Notes: generated from the sequence alone by a model not told the origin. DNA of 64,000 nucleotides from Lotus japonicus (GCF_012489685.1 NC_080046.1:2854501-2918500); one strand, 5' to 3'. Shown: positions 1 through 11,714, counted from the stretch's first letter. Translations and numbers: made by a program.

Positions 1-220
1 TAATGTGCAACTATTAAATTATACTTAGATAGAGAAGAATGTAATTAATAAAGAAGAGTTGTGGTTGTTAATATGAAAGGTGATAAGTAAGAGAAAATGT
101 ATTAAATGAGGGTATAGGTGGAAAAAATTAGCATAAAATGCATTGGTTTTCAAAAACAATAAACATTTTGGGATATTGAAAAATGGTGCAAAACAACAAA
201 CTTTCTGCAACAGAGGGAGT
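1..220. repeat. Degenerate Stowaway-like MITE, right end present
   Basis: The stretch ends in AGAGGGAGTA, the typical outer end of plant CTCCCTCCGT-type MITEs. Its body resembles the interior of the element at 38173-38484 and the stretch at 52860-53115 (shared phrase around TGAGGGTATAGGTGGAAA). The left end lies outside the window. It has no coding capacity; the short minus-strand reading frame here is AT-rich noise. Confidence 0.55.
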
Positions 221-949
221 ATTAAACATGTTATACTTATCTAATCTGTAATAATGTGTTTTCATGTTATACTGGTCTAATCCCAATCGTTTTCTTCATA
301 AAGGTACAATTAAAGGGTGACCATCCAATCCTACGAACTGCTCACCAATGGAGATATCATCGTGACTCAGATGTAGTGGGGTGGGAGACCTCTTACAAGG
401 GGCGAATGACTCAATATCAAAAAGAACTAGAAGGACAAAATTGCACAAAAGAACTAGACTCATTTTGGTGCATAAAGGAGGGTGGGGGATTAATTGAGGG
501 GGTGTTAAAACTAATGCCCTTTTATTATTCTCATCATTTCTAAATTAAAATCTCAAATTTACCTCAATCTCAACAATGAAAGATCTTGAAACCCATAAAT
601 AGAAGAAACTCAACTCCGTCTTACTTATTTTCTCTCCCTTCGGTTGTTCCCATCTCCCTCTCCTTTGTTCCCTTTCTTTGTGGGCTTCTAAAACCAAGAA
701 ACTAACTCTCCCTCTCACCTTCTCTAGAAATCCCTAGAAACAAGATTCAATCAATAAATTGATATCGGATGACAATAGAGATGTTGAGACTGCCTCAACA
801 ACAATGAGTTTTGTGCACATTTTTTTCATTGAATTATAATTGATAACGTACTTGTTTCATTGAATAGTTATTTAATTCTTTTGCTGGGTGTTAACCTAGA
901 GTTTTGCCAAGGCCATGATTATGGACAGTGATTTCACCATAAGAAGATT
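221..949. other. No recognisable gene
   Basis: Mixed AT-rich sequence with a pyrimidine-rich patch around 640-720. The 95-codon frame at 256-543 has no family signature and no splice or promoter context, so I do not call a gene. Confidence 0.5.
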
Positions 950-1830
950 TATCGACAAATGGTGAAGTTGGGTGAAAGTCACAACGCATCTAATACTAAA
1001 CGCTAATTTAAAATAACAAGGCAAATCGCGAGAAGTAAAACTTGACAAGCTCAACGGATGGAGCAGTTACCGAGTAGTGGGCGGTTACCAACACGTGCAC
1101 TCACCCACGATGCAAGAAACGGTTGAAGAAGAAAGTGCCTTTATCGACAATGTCATGCAACCCACGTTGCGAATGAGCAGTTACAACACGTGCACAAAAA
1201 GCTTCTAGAACAAGCAATAGAACGTGGGTATGGCGCCAAACATTCAAAAATCCACTAGCCCGCTCATCAGAGGGAAAAAACCGCCAAAGACGTGTGCAGC
1301 GACAGAGTGCTATAAATAGGAGAAGATTTGTCAGAAAAAGGGTTCCCAACTCAACTCTAAAAACTCACTAAAAAGCTCACACGTCCGCATCAATGAGACT
1401 TCAGGAGCCTAACATGATGATGAAGGAGTATGTTGCAGAACCAACCTTTTACAATTCTTGCATTTGATGCTTTCAAGCTTGTTGGTCTGATCACTTTTCT
1501 GTCGATTTTCACTTTTATGTAATTTCCTTGGTTTATTTTCAACCTGTTTGCTTTGTAATTACGTTTCAATTGATAAAATCAAATTTCCAGTATTATAAGT
1601 TAATCGCTTTCTTTTCAAATTGACTCATTCACTTGCGTTTGCCGAAAAACACCTAATTGCACACAACACTTTGACAAGACGTTTTCCCAAAAGAACCCTT
1701 AATCTTAAACTTTTTCCAGTCGAATCTGGAGAATGTTTGTTTACCAAAGATCACTGTAAACACTGGGTAAGTTTAATCAACCGAAGAGGTGGTTGGATAT
1801 AGCTTCAGATATAAATAGATTAGGAGCACC
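950..1830 (+). repeat. Possible LTR or leader fragment of a retrotransposon
   Basis: A good TATA box (CTATAAATAG near 1310) is followed by a transcription-start-like stretch and then T-rich sequence with TTTGTAATT-type 3'-end signals, and no open frame. This arrangement (TATA, short R, A/T-rich U5) is typical of plant LTRs. No second copy, TG/CA ends or target duplication could be found in the window, so the assignment is inference. Confidence 0.25.
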
Positions 1831-2293
1831 ATATGTGTCATCAAAGGTCTGGGTAGCACTTTAAAATATGTAGGTTCTAGATAGTTAAGCAGGGCATACA
1901 CAAGGATTTTGGTGTACCAGAGGTCTAAGAATAAAAATGGCAACATCACATCTAGCTCTAGATCTAGATGATTTGGATCTTTGTGATTATGTTGTTGGAT
2001 AATTATGTTAAATAATTTGTGTTTATCTTTGGATAATTGTAGTCAAATAATTTGTGACTAATGTTGTTAGATAGTTGTAGTCAAATAACTTTTAAATGTG
2101 AAATACTCTTACTAAATTAAGTCAAATAATCTATTCCGATGCAAAGAGACCTATTTTTCATGCAGACATTTGGAGGGAAATTGCAAGCACTCAATAGGTA
2201 TTGTCAACATTTGTGGTAATTAACATGATTCTTTTTGTGAAAAGGAAAAAATATGATTGAAATTAAGCATAGTAATTTATTTTATAAAAAATA
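1831..2293. other. No recognisable gene
   Basis: AT-rich spacer with short direct repeats of the phrase GTCAAATAA(T/C)TT around 2040-2130. No supported open frame. Confidence 0.5.
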
Positions 2294-2325
2294 CTAGCCT
2301 TTCTTTACCCGTGCGGTGCACGGGG
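2294..2325 (-). mobile_element. Helitron-like 3' terminus
   Basis: On the minus strand a short GC hairpin (stem CCCCGTGC/GCACGGG) lies 10 nt upstream of CTAG, and CTAG is followed by T. Helitron 3' ends are known to carry a hairpin about 10-12 nt before a terminal CTRR, with insertion between host A and T. The body would extend to the right. The 5' TC end was not located, so only the terminus is called. Confidence 0.5.
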
Positions 2326-4388
2326 AATTTCATTTTTATTATTTAAGTATATATCAATGATTAATATCAAAATTGATATATTGAAATCAATCAATATTGC
2401 TAATTCTTTTACCTGCTAAAATTAATAGGCTAAAAAAAATATGAGAACTCAAAAAAAATAAAACCACAACAAATATCACACAAACTCCAAATTTTTACCC
2501 AAATTTTACAAATTTTACCCCTAAAGTTATTTTAAAAATTATTATTGAATTTGGTACATGATGACCGGGATATTTTAGTCTTTTTGAGTCCTTTTATTTC
2601 ATTTATTTTTATTTATTTTGAGTCTCATTTAATGTTTTTAGGATTAGTTGTGTCATTTTATATTTTTAGCGTTACCATTTGCATAATAGTCCTTGTTGAG
2701 TCTTTTATTGCATTTTAACCTTTAATTGAGTCTTTTAGCACTTTGGTTCTTGGTCTAGCATGTTAAAGGAATTGAGGGCAAGATTGGAAATGTGAAATTC
2801 TAACATGTGCTAAATATAATCTGAACTCCCATGGTTTGATGTGCATAATTTGATACTTTGTGGTTACAAAGATGACTTGATTGTGTGTTAAGTGTGCAGC
2901 TCTTAGTAATGACACTTGAAAGTGAAATTCCCTTGTCCATGAAATCGTTTTGATGAGGAATAACAAGAGTTGATGGAGAGTTAGAGCATAAAGGTTTCAG
3001 AAGTGGGCAATGAAGGCTAAAAGAGTTGTTGGAGAGGAGTTACAAAACATTAATGAAGGAACTTGAGCTGATGGAAGTGGGTAATGAAGCTGATTAGTGC
3101 GTGGGACATATCTCATAGCACAAACACTTTCTTGACAATCCAACTGGTCAGATTGAAGACATATGTGTCGTGAACAACATATCCAAAGCTCATCAAAATC
3201 CGACGGTTAACAAATCCGCAACAGCCATTTTACTAAAGGAGGTCGAAGCTGTCTGGACAGGCACGCATGTGCGTACCGGAACTGCACACACATGCGTGGA
3301 GGGGCAGTAACTTAGCCATTTTGCACGCATGTGCGTGCTAGAAGTGCTCGCACATGCTTTACCAAATGAAATAAATTTATGAAGGAGAAAGTTCAGGAAA
3401 AGTCTAAGGATTGTACCAAAGTCGATAAAAGTTATAGCACGATCGTTATACGCTTAAACCTAGGTCAGAAACCCTAGTATATAGCTAGTTTTCACTTTTA
3501 GGCACGATGGAAGTTAATTCAAAAAATCTTCAGAGAAATGTTAGAACTTCTCTTTTTCCATATATCACAATCGTTTCGAGGCGAAACTCTAGAATCTACG
3601 AACGTCCGTTTCCAATCATCGGAAGTTTGCCGAAACCGAAACCCTGGTATTTCAAAACCCTAGAATCTCATTTTCTAATGTTAGTTGATATCTTATCTTG
3701 GGAGGAACTTAGGACCATTTCTATCTCACTTTTTATGAACTTAAGTTAGTTTTACTTTCAAATAATTAGCTTTAGTCAAGGATTATAGAGGCTTTTGAGA
3801 AGACTTCTCTTGAGGTATGATCATGAATCTCTTAGCCATGCTTGAGCGAGGATGATCATGAATCTCTTAGCCATGTTTGGGAAGCGTTGCTTGAGCGAGG
3901 ATGAGTGAAACTTTACCCAGAGTGCGTTCTTATTCTGAAGTATTATTCTTGCTTTTTGTGTTCTTGTTACTAAATCAAAATCTTCATATAATCTTGTTAC
4001 TTTACAAATTCTGAACTTGTTCTTCTTGAATGCGAAATAAACTACTATCTCTGCAGTTCGATCTTTTTATTACTTTGGTCATTTTGTATACTTGCAAAAA
4101 GGCTATCAGTACACCAATATATATTTTGATTATAAACAATTTGAGGTTACAAAATAACAATCATAAAAAATGAAGATATTAAAAAAAACATAAATTGAGA
4201 CACTGAATTATAGTTTCTTGTACTCATACATCGATTTAACTAATATAAAGATTTTGAAAAAAATTTAATTAATTAAAACCTTCAATTTTGCACATGCATA
4301 TGAATATTTTTGTCTTGAAGATGTATATTTGGATATAGTACGCAGGGGACTTACAAAGTGAAACTAAAATACGTAGATATTAATAATT
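2326..4388. other. Retrotransposon-like non-coding sequence, no intact gene
   Basis: The stretch near 2570-2760 repeats the phrase GAGTC(C/T)TTTTA several times, as seen in plant LTRs. A G/C-rich patch at 3250-3360 repeats GCACGCATGTGCGT-type motifs. A short direct duplication (GATGATCATGAATCTCTTAG) lies near 3815-3875. The 80-codon frame at 3507-3749 has no recognisable family. I see no supportable gene. Confidence 0.35.
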
Positions 4389-4570
4389 GAGTTTAATTTC
4401 TATGCACCGACGGTGTAAAGTTTTTTTATACCGTCAACCAATTAGATTTCAAAATGTGAGAAATTTTCTCATTTTATTTAATTTCATTAATTGACGTGAC
4501 ACATCATTGAAATCTGATTGGTTGACAACGTAAAAAAAATTTACACTGTCAGTGCATAGAAATTAAATTT
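4389..4570. mobile_element. Mutator-type MITE with 9-bp target duplication
   Basis: Terminal inverted repeats of about 28 bp (TTTAATTTCTATGCAC core) bound a 182-bp non-coding element. The 9-bp direct repeat TTAATAATT flanks it at 4380-4388 and 4571-4579. A 9-bp duplication is the known hallmark of Mutator-family insertion. A related single end is at about 33860-33900. Confidence 0.8.
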
Positions 4571-6139
4571 TTAATAATTTCTACAAAATTTATTTAAAAA
4601 TTATGAATATTATACTTAAATTATTTGAAAATGAAATTTTCTATTAGTTTTAACATGAATGTGTTTTTAGGTAGAATATTCTTAGCTGTGCTAGGTGGAT
4701 TTTACTCTTATTATATATGCATGTACCAATACAATGATTTAAAACAAATTTGATATACTAAAATTAAAATTTGCTGACTTTTTTAGCCACAAGAATTAAG
4801 AAATTTATTTGATATATTTTTATCGAAGTTTCTACCAGATTTTACTTTCATATATTTTTAAAAACATAAAGGGTAGAAACTTCGATAAAAATATAGTAGT
4901 GGTATAATTTGCACAAACTTGAAACATCAGGGCCAAAAGTGTTTTTTAGCCAAAAAAAAATTACCCGCGCAATGAGAGTTTTTTTTTACTACATATAACA
5001 TATTTCTATTATTAAAAATTCATACTTTAAATATAATTACTCTTAAAAAATACATTTTTTTGAAAGTCAATATATAGGTTATTGGTTATTCAAACTAATA
5101 TTAATATGAGGACAAAGTAGAACTTATTTTTAAATTAATATAAAATCTAATTAATTCAAATTGATTAATTGTGATTTTAAAATTAAATTCCAATCTATAT
5201 TTTAAATTGAAAAAAATTATTATTATAAAATAAAATTTATTCTTTTGCTCCTTTAGAAAAATAAAATTAAAATATATAGATTAGAACAAATCATTTCTAA
5301 AATTATAAATAAATTCTCTTTTCAAAATTAATAAATATATTATCTTTATTTCAGATATGATTTAAATTAATTATCTAGAAATATACTTATTTTGTTAGTA
5401 AATATGGGTCTCAATGGAAAGAAATATTAACTTTGACAAAGTTGGCTTATATTTAGTGATACGACAGTCTCAATGTTAGCTTATAATTAGGGACGGATGA
5501 GTATATAGCTTAATTTTTATTTAAATTAAGAGGGGTTATATAGTTATCTTTTCAACATATTTTTTGGGATTTAAAAACTCAACATTTCAAAAAATGTCTT
5601 TTCACTTGCAAATAATTACCAATATCCTTAAATAGAACTGACCAATATAATCTTCGTTAGTGTTTAAAAACCAAAAATATGATTAAATCCATAATACAAA
5701 TCCCCAAGATATTTAATCTAGTCACCACACAAAATTCTCATGATTTCTGAACATGAAACACGTTCTTTCATCCTCTCTAGTACTTGCAACACAACCTAAC
5801 TCAAAAGATAAAGAAATCCAATGACAACCATCTATACATGGACAATGAGTGAGAGTTCGATCTTTTCATCTGGTCAAAGTTTCAGTTCTTTTCATCCATT
5901 AGTTGTTGTCACTTGCCTTCCTTCTCCCCCTTTTGGACCTTCTCGATGATAAAATGATCATCCATGTTTTTTTATAAGCAAAAGATGAGATCTTTGGCAA
6001 TCATCCACACTGCAACCTGCAAAAATTAAGCCAGACTAAGTTGATGGTAATATTAGATATGAAACAAAACTTCAATAGGTTGCAGGAACTGAGTGAGGTC
6101 CAGAAAGGTTTGTTGAGAAAGCCCCTGCTTAGTTTAATA
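4571..6139. other. AT-rich spacer with a long hairpin, no gene
   Basis: Very AT-rich sequence without supported reading frames. It contains a 24-bp perfect inverted repeat at 4813-4836 and 4872-4895 (35-nt loop). A phrase near 4960 (TTACCCGCGCAATG) resembles a decayed Helitron hairpin. Confidence 0.5.
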
Positions 6140-6145
6140 CTAGTT
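6140..6145 (-). mobile_element. Helitron-like CTAG terminus, separated from its hairpin
   Basis: The plus-strand sequence A-CTAG-TTGATTG stops at the copia insertion. On the far side (9985-10022) the sequence resumes with a GCACGGG-type hairpin. Read on the minus strand and ignoring the insertion, the order is hairpin, spacer, CTAG, T, as in Helitron 3' ends and as at 2294-2325. Confidence 0.45.
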
Positions 6146-6150
6146 GATTG
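6146..6150. repeat. Target-site duplication GATTG (left)
   Basis: GATTG immediately precedes the left LTR and recurs at 9985-9989 directly after the right LTR. Five base pairs is the usual duplication length for Ty1/copia integration. Confidence 0.85.
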
Positions 6151-6673
6151 TGTTGGAAATTGAGAGAGAAATTGTTGTGCCGTGGTAAGCCACTGCCCTG
6201 AAGCAAAATTTCCGGCGGACCTCGGTGCAAATCCTAACTGCCGATTTTGCCCCTAAGGGTTTACACAACTACGATCTAACTCGTGCACTCGAGGTAGACC
6301 GCATGGAGCCTTCACAAAATACCGCCCAGAAGAGAATAGAATAATGAAAGGGGAGAAAGGAATTGACCCAAAATGATCACCGATTGCCATCTAATCTCTG
6401 ATCTTTCCACAGCTTAATATCACTCTTTAATACAAAGGGCCATGATTCACAATTGAATGCTTCATTCAAAACCAATTCCGTTGGTTTCCAATATAGAGAC
6501 CAACCATTTAAATGCAATGATTCAAGATAAATGCCATGGGAATTTCAACTTATTGACTTAAAATCAATTGAATGAGAATCTTGAATCAGCGAAGATAATA
6601 GGAAAAATAACCGTAGAGGAATAATGCTGAGAGTAAATGATATTTGACCAATATTGATTGTCATTAACTCTCA
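6151..6673 (-). repeat. 3' LTR of the minus-strand copia element
   Basis: It is 523 bp, with outer ends TGTTGG and CTCTCA on the plus strand. It pairs with 9462-9984 over its full length. It is the 3' LTR because the polypurine tract (minus-strand GTGGGGGAA) lies directly beside it at 6674-6682. Confidence 0.85.
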
Positions 6674-7065
6674 TTCCCCCACTAATGACAATCAAGATAA
6701 GAGTGAGAAAAGAAGATATTCAAAGTAATAGAAAGAACCATGGGACGGAGGATTTTCTAGTCAATCGAGTGAGAGGGAGAAATTTCTGGGCAATAGAAGG
6801 GTTTGAGCTTAAGTGTTAATGTCAAGAGGATTGAATTAACACGTAGTGAAGTGAGGCAATGACACAAGTCCAGTAAGTGAATTTCTCTTGAACTTAATGG
6901 ACTCGAAACAAGACCCGCACAACACGCCCCTAACCTTCAAATTCGCAAAGGCTCCGCGATAATATATTTCACATTTAGGCCTTTCATCACCTTGGGTCGC
7001 TCATGAGTGCTCTAGAAAGATTGCCAAAATCTTTCATAGAAGGTGACCTAAACCTTCACACTCAC

Positions 7066-7255
7066 GTAGATACATCAAGTGCGTCTCTATAGCACCACCC
7101 AAACAATGGGTTATGTATCAATCATCAGATGTGTAGATACATCAAGTGCGTCTCTTAGCACCACCCAAACATTGGACTATGTATCTATTATGAGCTCTGC
7201 AGATACATCAAGTGCGTCTCTATAGCACCACCCAAATCCTGGGTTATGTATCATA
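7066..7255. repeat. Three tandem 66-67-bp repeats
   Basis: Three copies start at 7066, 7133 and 7199, each beginning G(T/C)AGATACATCAAGTGCG and ending near TATGTATC. They lie in the 3' untranslated region of the copia element, between the pol remnant and the 3' LTR. Confidence 0.8.
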
Positions 7256-7278
7256 AAAATTCAGCTCATAATCTCACA

Positions 7279-7640
7279 TCAAGCACTACCGCACGCCATA
7301 GGGATGAGATGTAGTGCATAGGAGTCTTCGCATGGCTTCGTTTGACCACAAAATGGGTATCCACCACACGTTCCTCCACTCAAGGCGCTCATCCCCCTCG
7401 ACGCAGTCAAGACAACTTTCCTGACTAATCCTTTGAAAAAGGATCCACAAGATTTTCTCACTACTCACATAGTCAAGTGAGTGTGCACCAACTTTTGTTA
7501 AGTGCTCAACAACACCATGTCTCATGCCAATGTGTCTCCTCTTGCCACTATAGGCATCATTGTTACCTGCACTAATTGAACTTGTGAATCACTATGGATA
7601 AGTACCCCCACACTGGTAAACTTGTCATAAAAACAATCCT
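7279..7640 (-). pseudogene. Copia pol C-terminal (RNase H) remnant
   Basis: Reading right to left, short frames carry the hallmarks of the end of a Ty1/copia polyprotein. A 'SDSQ' segment comes first, then 'RRHIGMRH', then 'VGAHSLDYVSSE', then a shifted frame with 'GLVRKVV..ASRGM'. These match the order RNase H catalytic D, HI-R-RH, and the ENLADP-(F/L)TKG-SRGM tail known in copia elements. At least one frameshift (near 7450) and one near 7545 separate the pieces. It is non-functional and the only pol trace in this element. Confidence 0.75.
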
Positions 7641-9461
7641 CTAGAAGCAAAATGATTCACAATCTCAAAATTCAGCTACATAATAATCAGATAAGTTCAT
7701 CATGGAACCACCATATTCAGCAAGTAAAAGGCATCAACCCCAGTTACCGAAAGAAAATTATCAGACTTAAATGACAGATTAATAGAAATCTCAATAACAT
7801 CCTTTTTCTTTTCTTTTTGTTTGTTTTGTGTGCAGCCTACCTTAGTGCAGCATGTAACTTCTGCAACATTTGTTTATATTTATATTATAGAACTAAATGT
7901 TACCCGACAATGATGAATTAACCATTACCTTTTCAGTCATGCAACTTTGACCTGCAAATTTAAATTTAACTCCATTGTTGACTTGACTCTGCACACTTAT
8001 TTTACATATTTTCAAGACAACAATGCACCACCTCCAAGTGTAAGCACGCTGCTTTGTACATACAGAAGCGTTAAATGAGGTCACACCAAATACTTGTTTT
8101 ATCAGAGCTCTATTTCACTTCTCATATCTTTCTTTGAGGGAACACAAACATACACACAAAAGGAATTATTCACAAAAATCAGTGTCTCTGGATCCACTAA
8201 TAGTATTGTCATTCTAAAAGCAAGAGTGTATGTGCAATTTTATTATGATGAACATAATCAATGAAACGACGTAAATGACTTCACCTCCACTATTATTCCA
8301 TTTGGAGGGATGGACCGTTTACCACTCTCAAAATAGCCAACTTTATGCCAATAAGCAAAGTCAAAAGCCAGGGCACTCTAGAACGAGCAGGATCAAATAT
8401 TTACCTTCAGATTTTCCTGATACCATCTGCTTATAGCAACTAGTATTGATTTCCATTTCCAGCTTTAAAAAAAAAAACTCCAGAATGGACATCACTATCA
8501 CAATGTAAAAAATGCTCGTGAAAATTAAGGCAATAAATAAGCAAGTTTTGATAGTGTCAAATTTAAGATCAAGTTAAACTAAGATACTGGAGTATATAAA
8601 TGACACAGCAATTAGTCTTTATATTATAATTGTCTTATTCATTTGCATTTATGGTGCTTAACATAGGAAATGATATCTCTTGTACCTTGAAATTTCAATA
8701 TGCATTGGTTTTATGCAGATTGAATCACCTTTCAATGTAAAGGTGTACCCACCTGTGTAACTCATTTCATCACTATCAGAAACCACTTTACATCACAAGA
8801 TATCTTCTAACACTTAAGAGAAGTTAGTGAGATATAAATCGTATAGCATTAACAATATGACTAAATTAATGAATTAAATGAATTGTACTTGAATCATATC
8901 ACCACCTGATAATCCAATATAAAGTTGTTCATCAATAAACCAATCAATGGCCGTCTTGCAAATCGAAAGACTTAAAACAATTATACCTCCCAAGATTGAC
9001 TTGTCGAAATAAACTACCATTCCACACTTTCATATGAATGAGTATCAAGATCAGTTTCAAAGAATGGGATTACCTGGGTCAGTGTAAACCTAGCCAATAC
9101 ATGCTGATATACATCTTGGTGAAATCAAAATAAGTATGTTACACGTAATAGGTGAACAGATCAATTGAAATAGATTTAAATGACTTGTAATTAGGAAGAG
9201 CAACACAAAAAATCCAGCCTCAGAGACACTAGCTTTATATATCAGGTTTCTGACCACACACAGATACTCTAATGCATGGCATGCTCAAGATGTAAATCTC
9301 CAAACAAGAAGGCATGACAAGCAGATAGTTAACAAAAAAAATTATTGTATAATTTTGTGGGATAGAAAGATACTTATCTTTTAGACTAATTGCTTCCTCC
9401 TTTCTTATTTTTTTTGAGTAGTAGCGCCATCAGCACAAACAAGACAAATTTTGCTTCAGAT
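7641..9461. other. Interior of the copia element without recognisable genes
   Basis: AT-rich sequence with no retroelement motifs on either strand. The short minus frame at 7893-8084 has no recognisable family. No clear tRNA-complementary primer site was found next to the 5' LTR (minus strand, just left of 9462). Confidence 0.5.
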
Positions 9462-9984
9462 TGTTAGAAATTGAGAGAGAAATTGTTTTGCCGTGGCAAG
9501 CCACTGCCCTGAAGCAAAATTTCCGGCGAACCTCGGTGCAAATCCTAACTGCCGATTTTTCCCCCAAGGGTTTACACAACTACGATCTAACCCGTGCACT
9601 CGAGGTAGACCGCATGAAGCCTTCACAAAATACTGCCCAGAAGAGAATAGAATAATGAAAGGGGAGAAAGGAATTGACCCAAAATGATCACCGATTGCCA
9701 TCTAATCTCTGATTTTTCCACAGCTTAATATCACTCTTTAATACAAATGGCCATGATTCACAATTGAATGCTTCATTCAAAACCAATTCCGTTGGTTTCC
9801 AATATAGAGACCAACCATTTAAATGCAATGATTCAAGATAAATGCCATGGGAATTTCAACGTATTGACTTAAAATCAATTGAATGAGAATCTTGAATCAG
9901 CGAAGATAATAGGAAAAATAACCGTAGAGGAATAATGCTGAGAGTAAATGATATTTGACCAATATTGATTGTCATTAACTCCCA
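9462..9984 (-). repeat. 5' LTR of the minus-strand copia element
   Basis: It is the same length as its partner (523 bp), with ends TGTTAG and CTCCCA on the plus strand. It is followed by the GATTG duplication at 9985-9989. Differences from the 3' LTR are scattered single substitutions, mostly transitions. Confidence 0.85.
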
Positions 9985-9989
9985 GATTG

Positions 9990-10022
9990 ATCCCGTGCAT
10001 TCCCGTGCAATGCACGGGTGAC
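9990..10022 (-). mobile_element. Helitron-like terminal hairpin
   Basis: CCCGTGC-AAT-GCACGGG forms a 7-bp stem with a 3-nt loop, preceded by another CCCGTGC half. Together with CTAG at 6140-6143 it forms a split Helitron-like 3' end on the minus strand. The rest of that element would extend right of 10022 and its 5' end was not identified. Confidence 0.45.
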
Positions 10023-11509
10023 TTTTGTTATACAATATTTAAAATTTGCGTAATATTATATTTCTTAACATTTTATAATTTTCAATTGCACAAATAGATA
10101 AATCTTTGTTGGAAATATATTTTTCTATGTAAAATTGATCTTACAATTTTTATCGAAGTATGATGAAAGTCGAAGGTCTATTTAAGAGTGCGGTTTGTAG
10201 GAATTGAACTCTCGTCCTAAAAAATAAGATGTTAATGTTAATTGAGAAAAATTTCTTACATAATAATTTTACGTAAGATGTTCACATTTAAAATCATGAT
10301 AATAAGGAATAGTTTATTACATCCTATATGTGCATGATATTATAAGTTTATACAATATACATTATGTGTTCCATTGTCCGTATTTTACCCAATGGGGTTA
10401 GAGCTTGCTGGTGTGTGGCTTGGTACCATTGCTTGTTTCCGAGAGTGTTGCTCAGTCCATCTCCTCAAGTGTCTGAGCTCGTTTGAATTAGAAGCATAGC
10501 GGTGCCAAGAGGGTTCCAATGCCAGTATAGCTATATTGTTGTAGATTATAACAAAAATATTCTACGATGGGAGATGGGTAAGAAGTGAGAATTGAACCTT
10601 TCTGAAAATAATCAGAATGGCCTGGATGTTGAGTTCCGTGATCTGTGGCAGGTACTCCCTTTTTCTCTTACCACATTTCTCTGTATCACTTTCGAGTAAT
10701 TCTTTATGAGGTTGCTTGTTGTTGCTCCTGTGAAATATGCCTTAGTTTTACTTACATTCCTAATAAATTTAGTTTCATTTTCAGTAGTCGATAAAATTAT
10801 GGTGCTCGAGTCATGTTGGCCAAATTGTGCATATTCTCAGCAGACCTTTAATGTCATTCCACTTGGGTTCATTAGATTGATATTTCTCAGTCATATACTT
10901 TGTGCAATTTTATTGTTTTTTTGTTTCACCATTTTCCATTTGAAAGCAAAACTTCCTTGTAAACTTTTCACTTCTTCCCAATTTTGTGCAAGAGCTATGT
11001 TTTGCATTGAGATGACTAAAAATAAGAAATATAATTTCACACAATAAAGCATAGTATAGTAATATGAAAACGATCATAGACATAAAAATAATGGATACAA
11101 CTAAATTATACTTTCATACACTTATATGAATTTATAAATCTAAAGATCAAAATCCAAAATTTAAAATAAAACACCAAGTAGAAATAAAAACCGGTTAATG
11201 GACTATATAAATTTATAATGAAGAAAAATAGGCTAAATTATTGAAGAACATGCATAGGTTCAATATGATCAGCACTACATCAAATAATATCGCCTATGGG
11301 GAATAAGGCTTGACTAACCTGAAACCATAGAAAAATGCAAATATGTGAGAAAGAACGGTTGGAGAGAAGATTTGGTTGAATGAGAAATTAAAGATAAGAT
11401 GAATTAAGATGAGATGAAGAAGGAGACATACCATAATCTTTGAAATTAGTGCAAAAATTGAAATAATAAAAAATGTTAACATGGAAAGCATGAGAATGCA
11501 AATTAACCA
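10023..11509. other. No supported gene
   Basis: The sequence near 10375-10530 and 10620-10660 is less AT-rich and looks like decayed coding or captured sequence, but no family is recognisable. The 113-codon frame at 10706-11047 is hydrophobic and compositionally like intergenic DNA. Confidence 0.4.
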
Positions 11510-11518
11510 TTTAAAAAA
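11510..11518. repeat. 9-bp target duplication TTTAAAAAA (left)
   Basis: It is identical to 17731-17739 on the other side of the MULE. Nine base pairs is the Mutator-family signature. Confidence 0.9.
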
Positions 11519-11714
11519 GGGAAAAATACACTTTACTACCTTAACGTTTAGCTTCCGTGCGAATTAAACCCTCACCTTTTAAAAGGTGTTTTTATAACCT
11601 TAAGCTTTCTGAAGTGTGCAAATCTAACCTTGTGTTAATATTTTATGATAAATTTTAACAAAATATGTCACAAAAATGTACATGACTTTTTTTCTTCCAA
11701 AATTACCCCTTGTA
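11519..11714 (+). repeat. Left terminal inverted repeat of the MULE
   Basis: It matches the reverse complement of 17535-17730 almost end to end. Long TIRs (100-300 bp) are typical of autonomous MULEs; they bind the transposase and usually hold the promoter. Confidence 0.9.

Larger units (their letters stand above)
6151..9984 (-). mobile_element. Ty1/copia LTR element, minus strand, interior mostly deleted
   Basis: Two 523-bp LTRs (6151-6673 and 9462-9984) lie in direct orientation, with TG/CA termini on both strands and a GATTG duplication. The purine tract GTGGGGGAA on the minus strand (6674-6682) marks the 3' LTR, so transcription runs right to left. Only the C-terminal RNase H end of pol survives (about 7279-7640). 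No gag, protease, integrase core or RT motifs were found in 7640-9461. The LTRs differ by roughly a dozen substitutions and no indels by eye, so insertion was fairly recent. The element is non-autonomous. Confidence 0.85.

Noticed and set aside
256..543. 95-aa plus-strand frame
   Set aside because: No domain, promoter or splice signals; mixed composition typical of spacer.
7066..7255. CRISPR-like array
   Set aside because: Only three units with 66-67-bp spacing, similar throughout, in a plant retroelement UTR; it is a plain tandem repeat.
10706..11047. 113-aa hydrophobic frame resembling a small membrane protein
   Set aside because: The hydrophobicity follows from T-rich DNA, and there is no start context or conserved motif.
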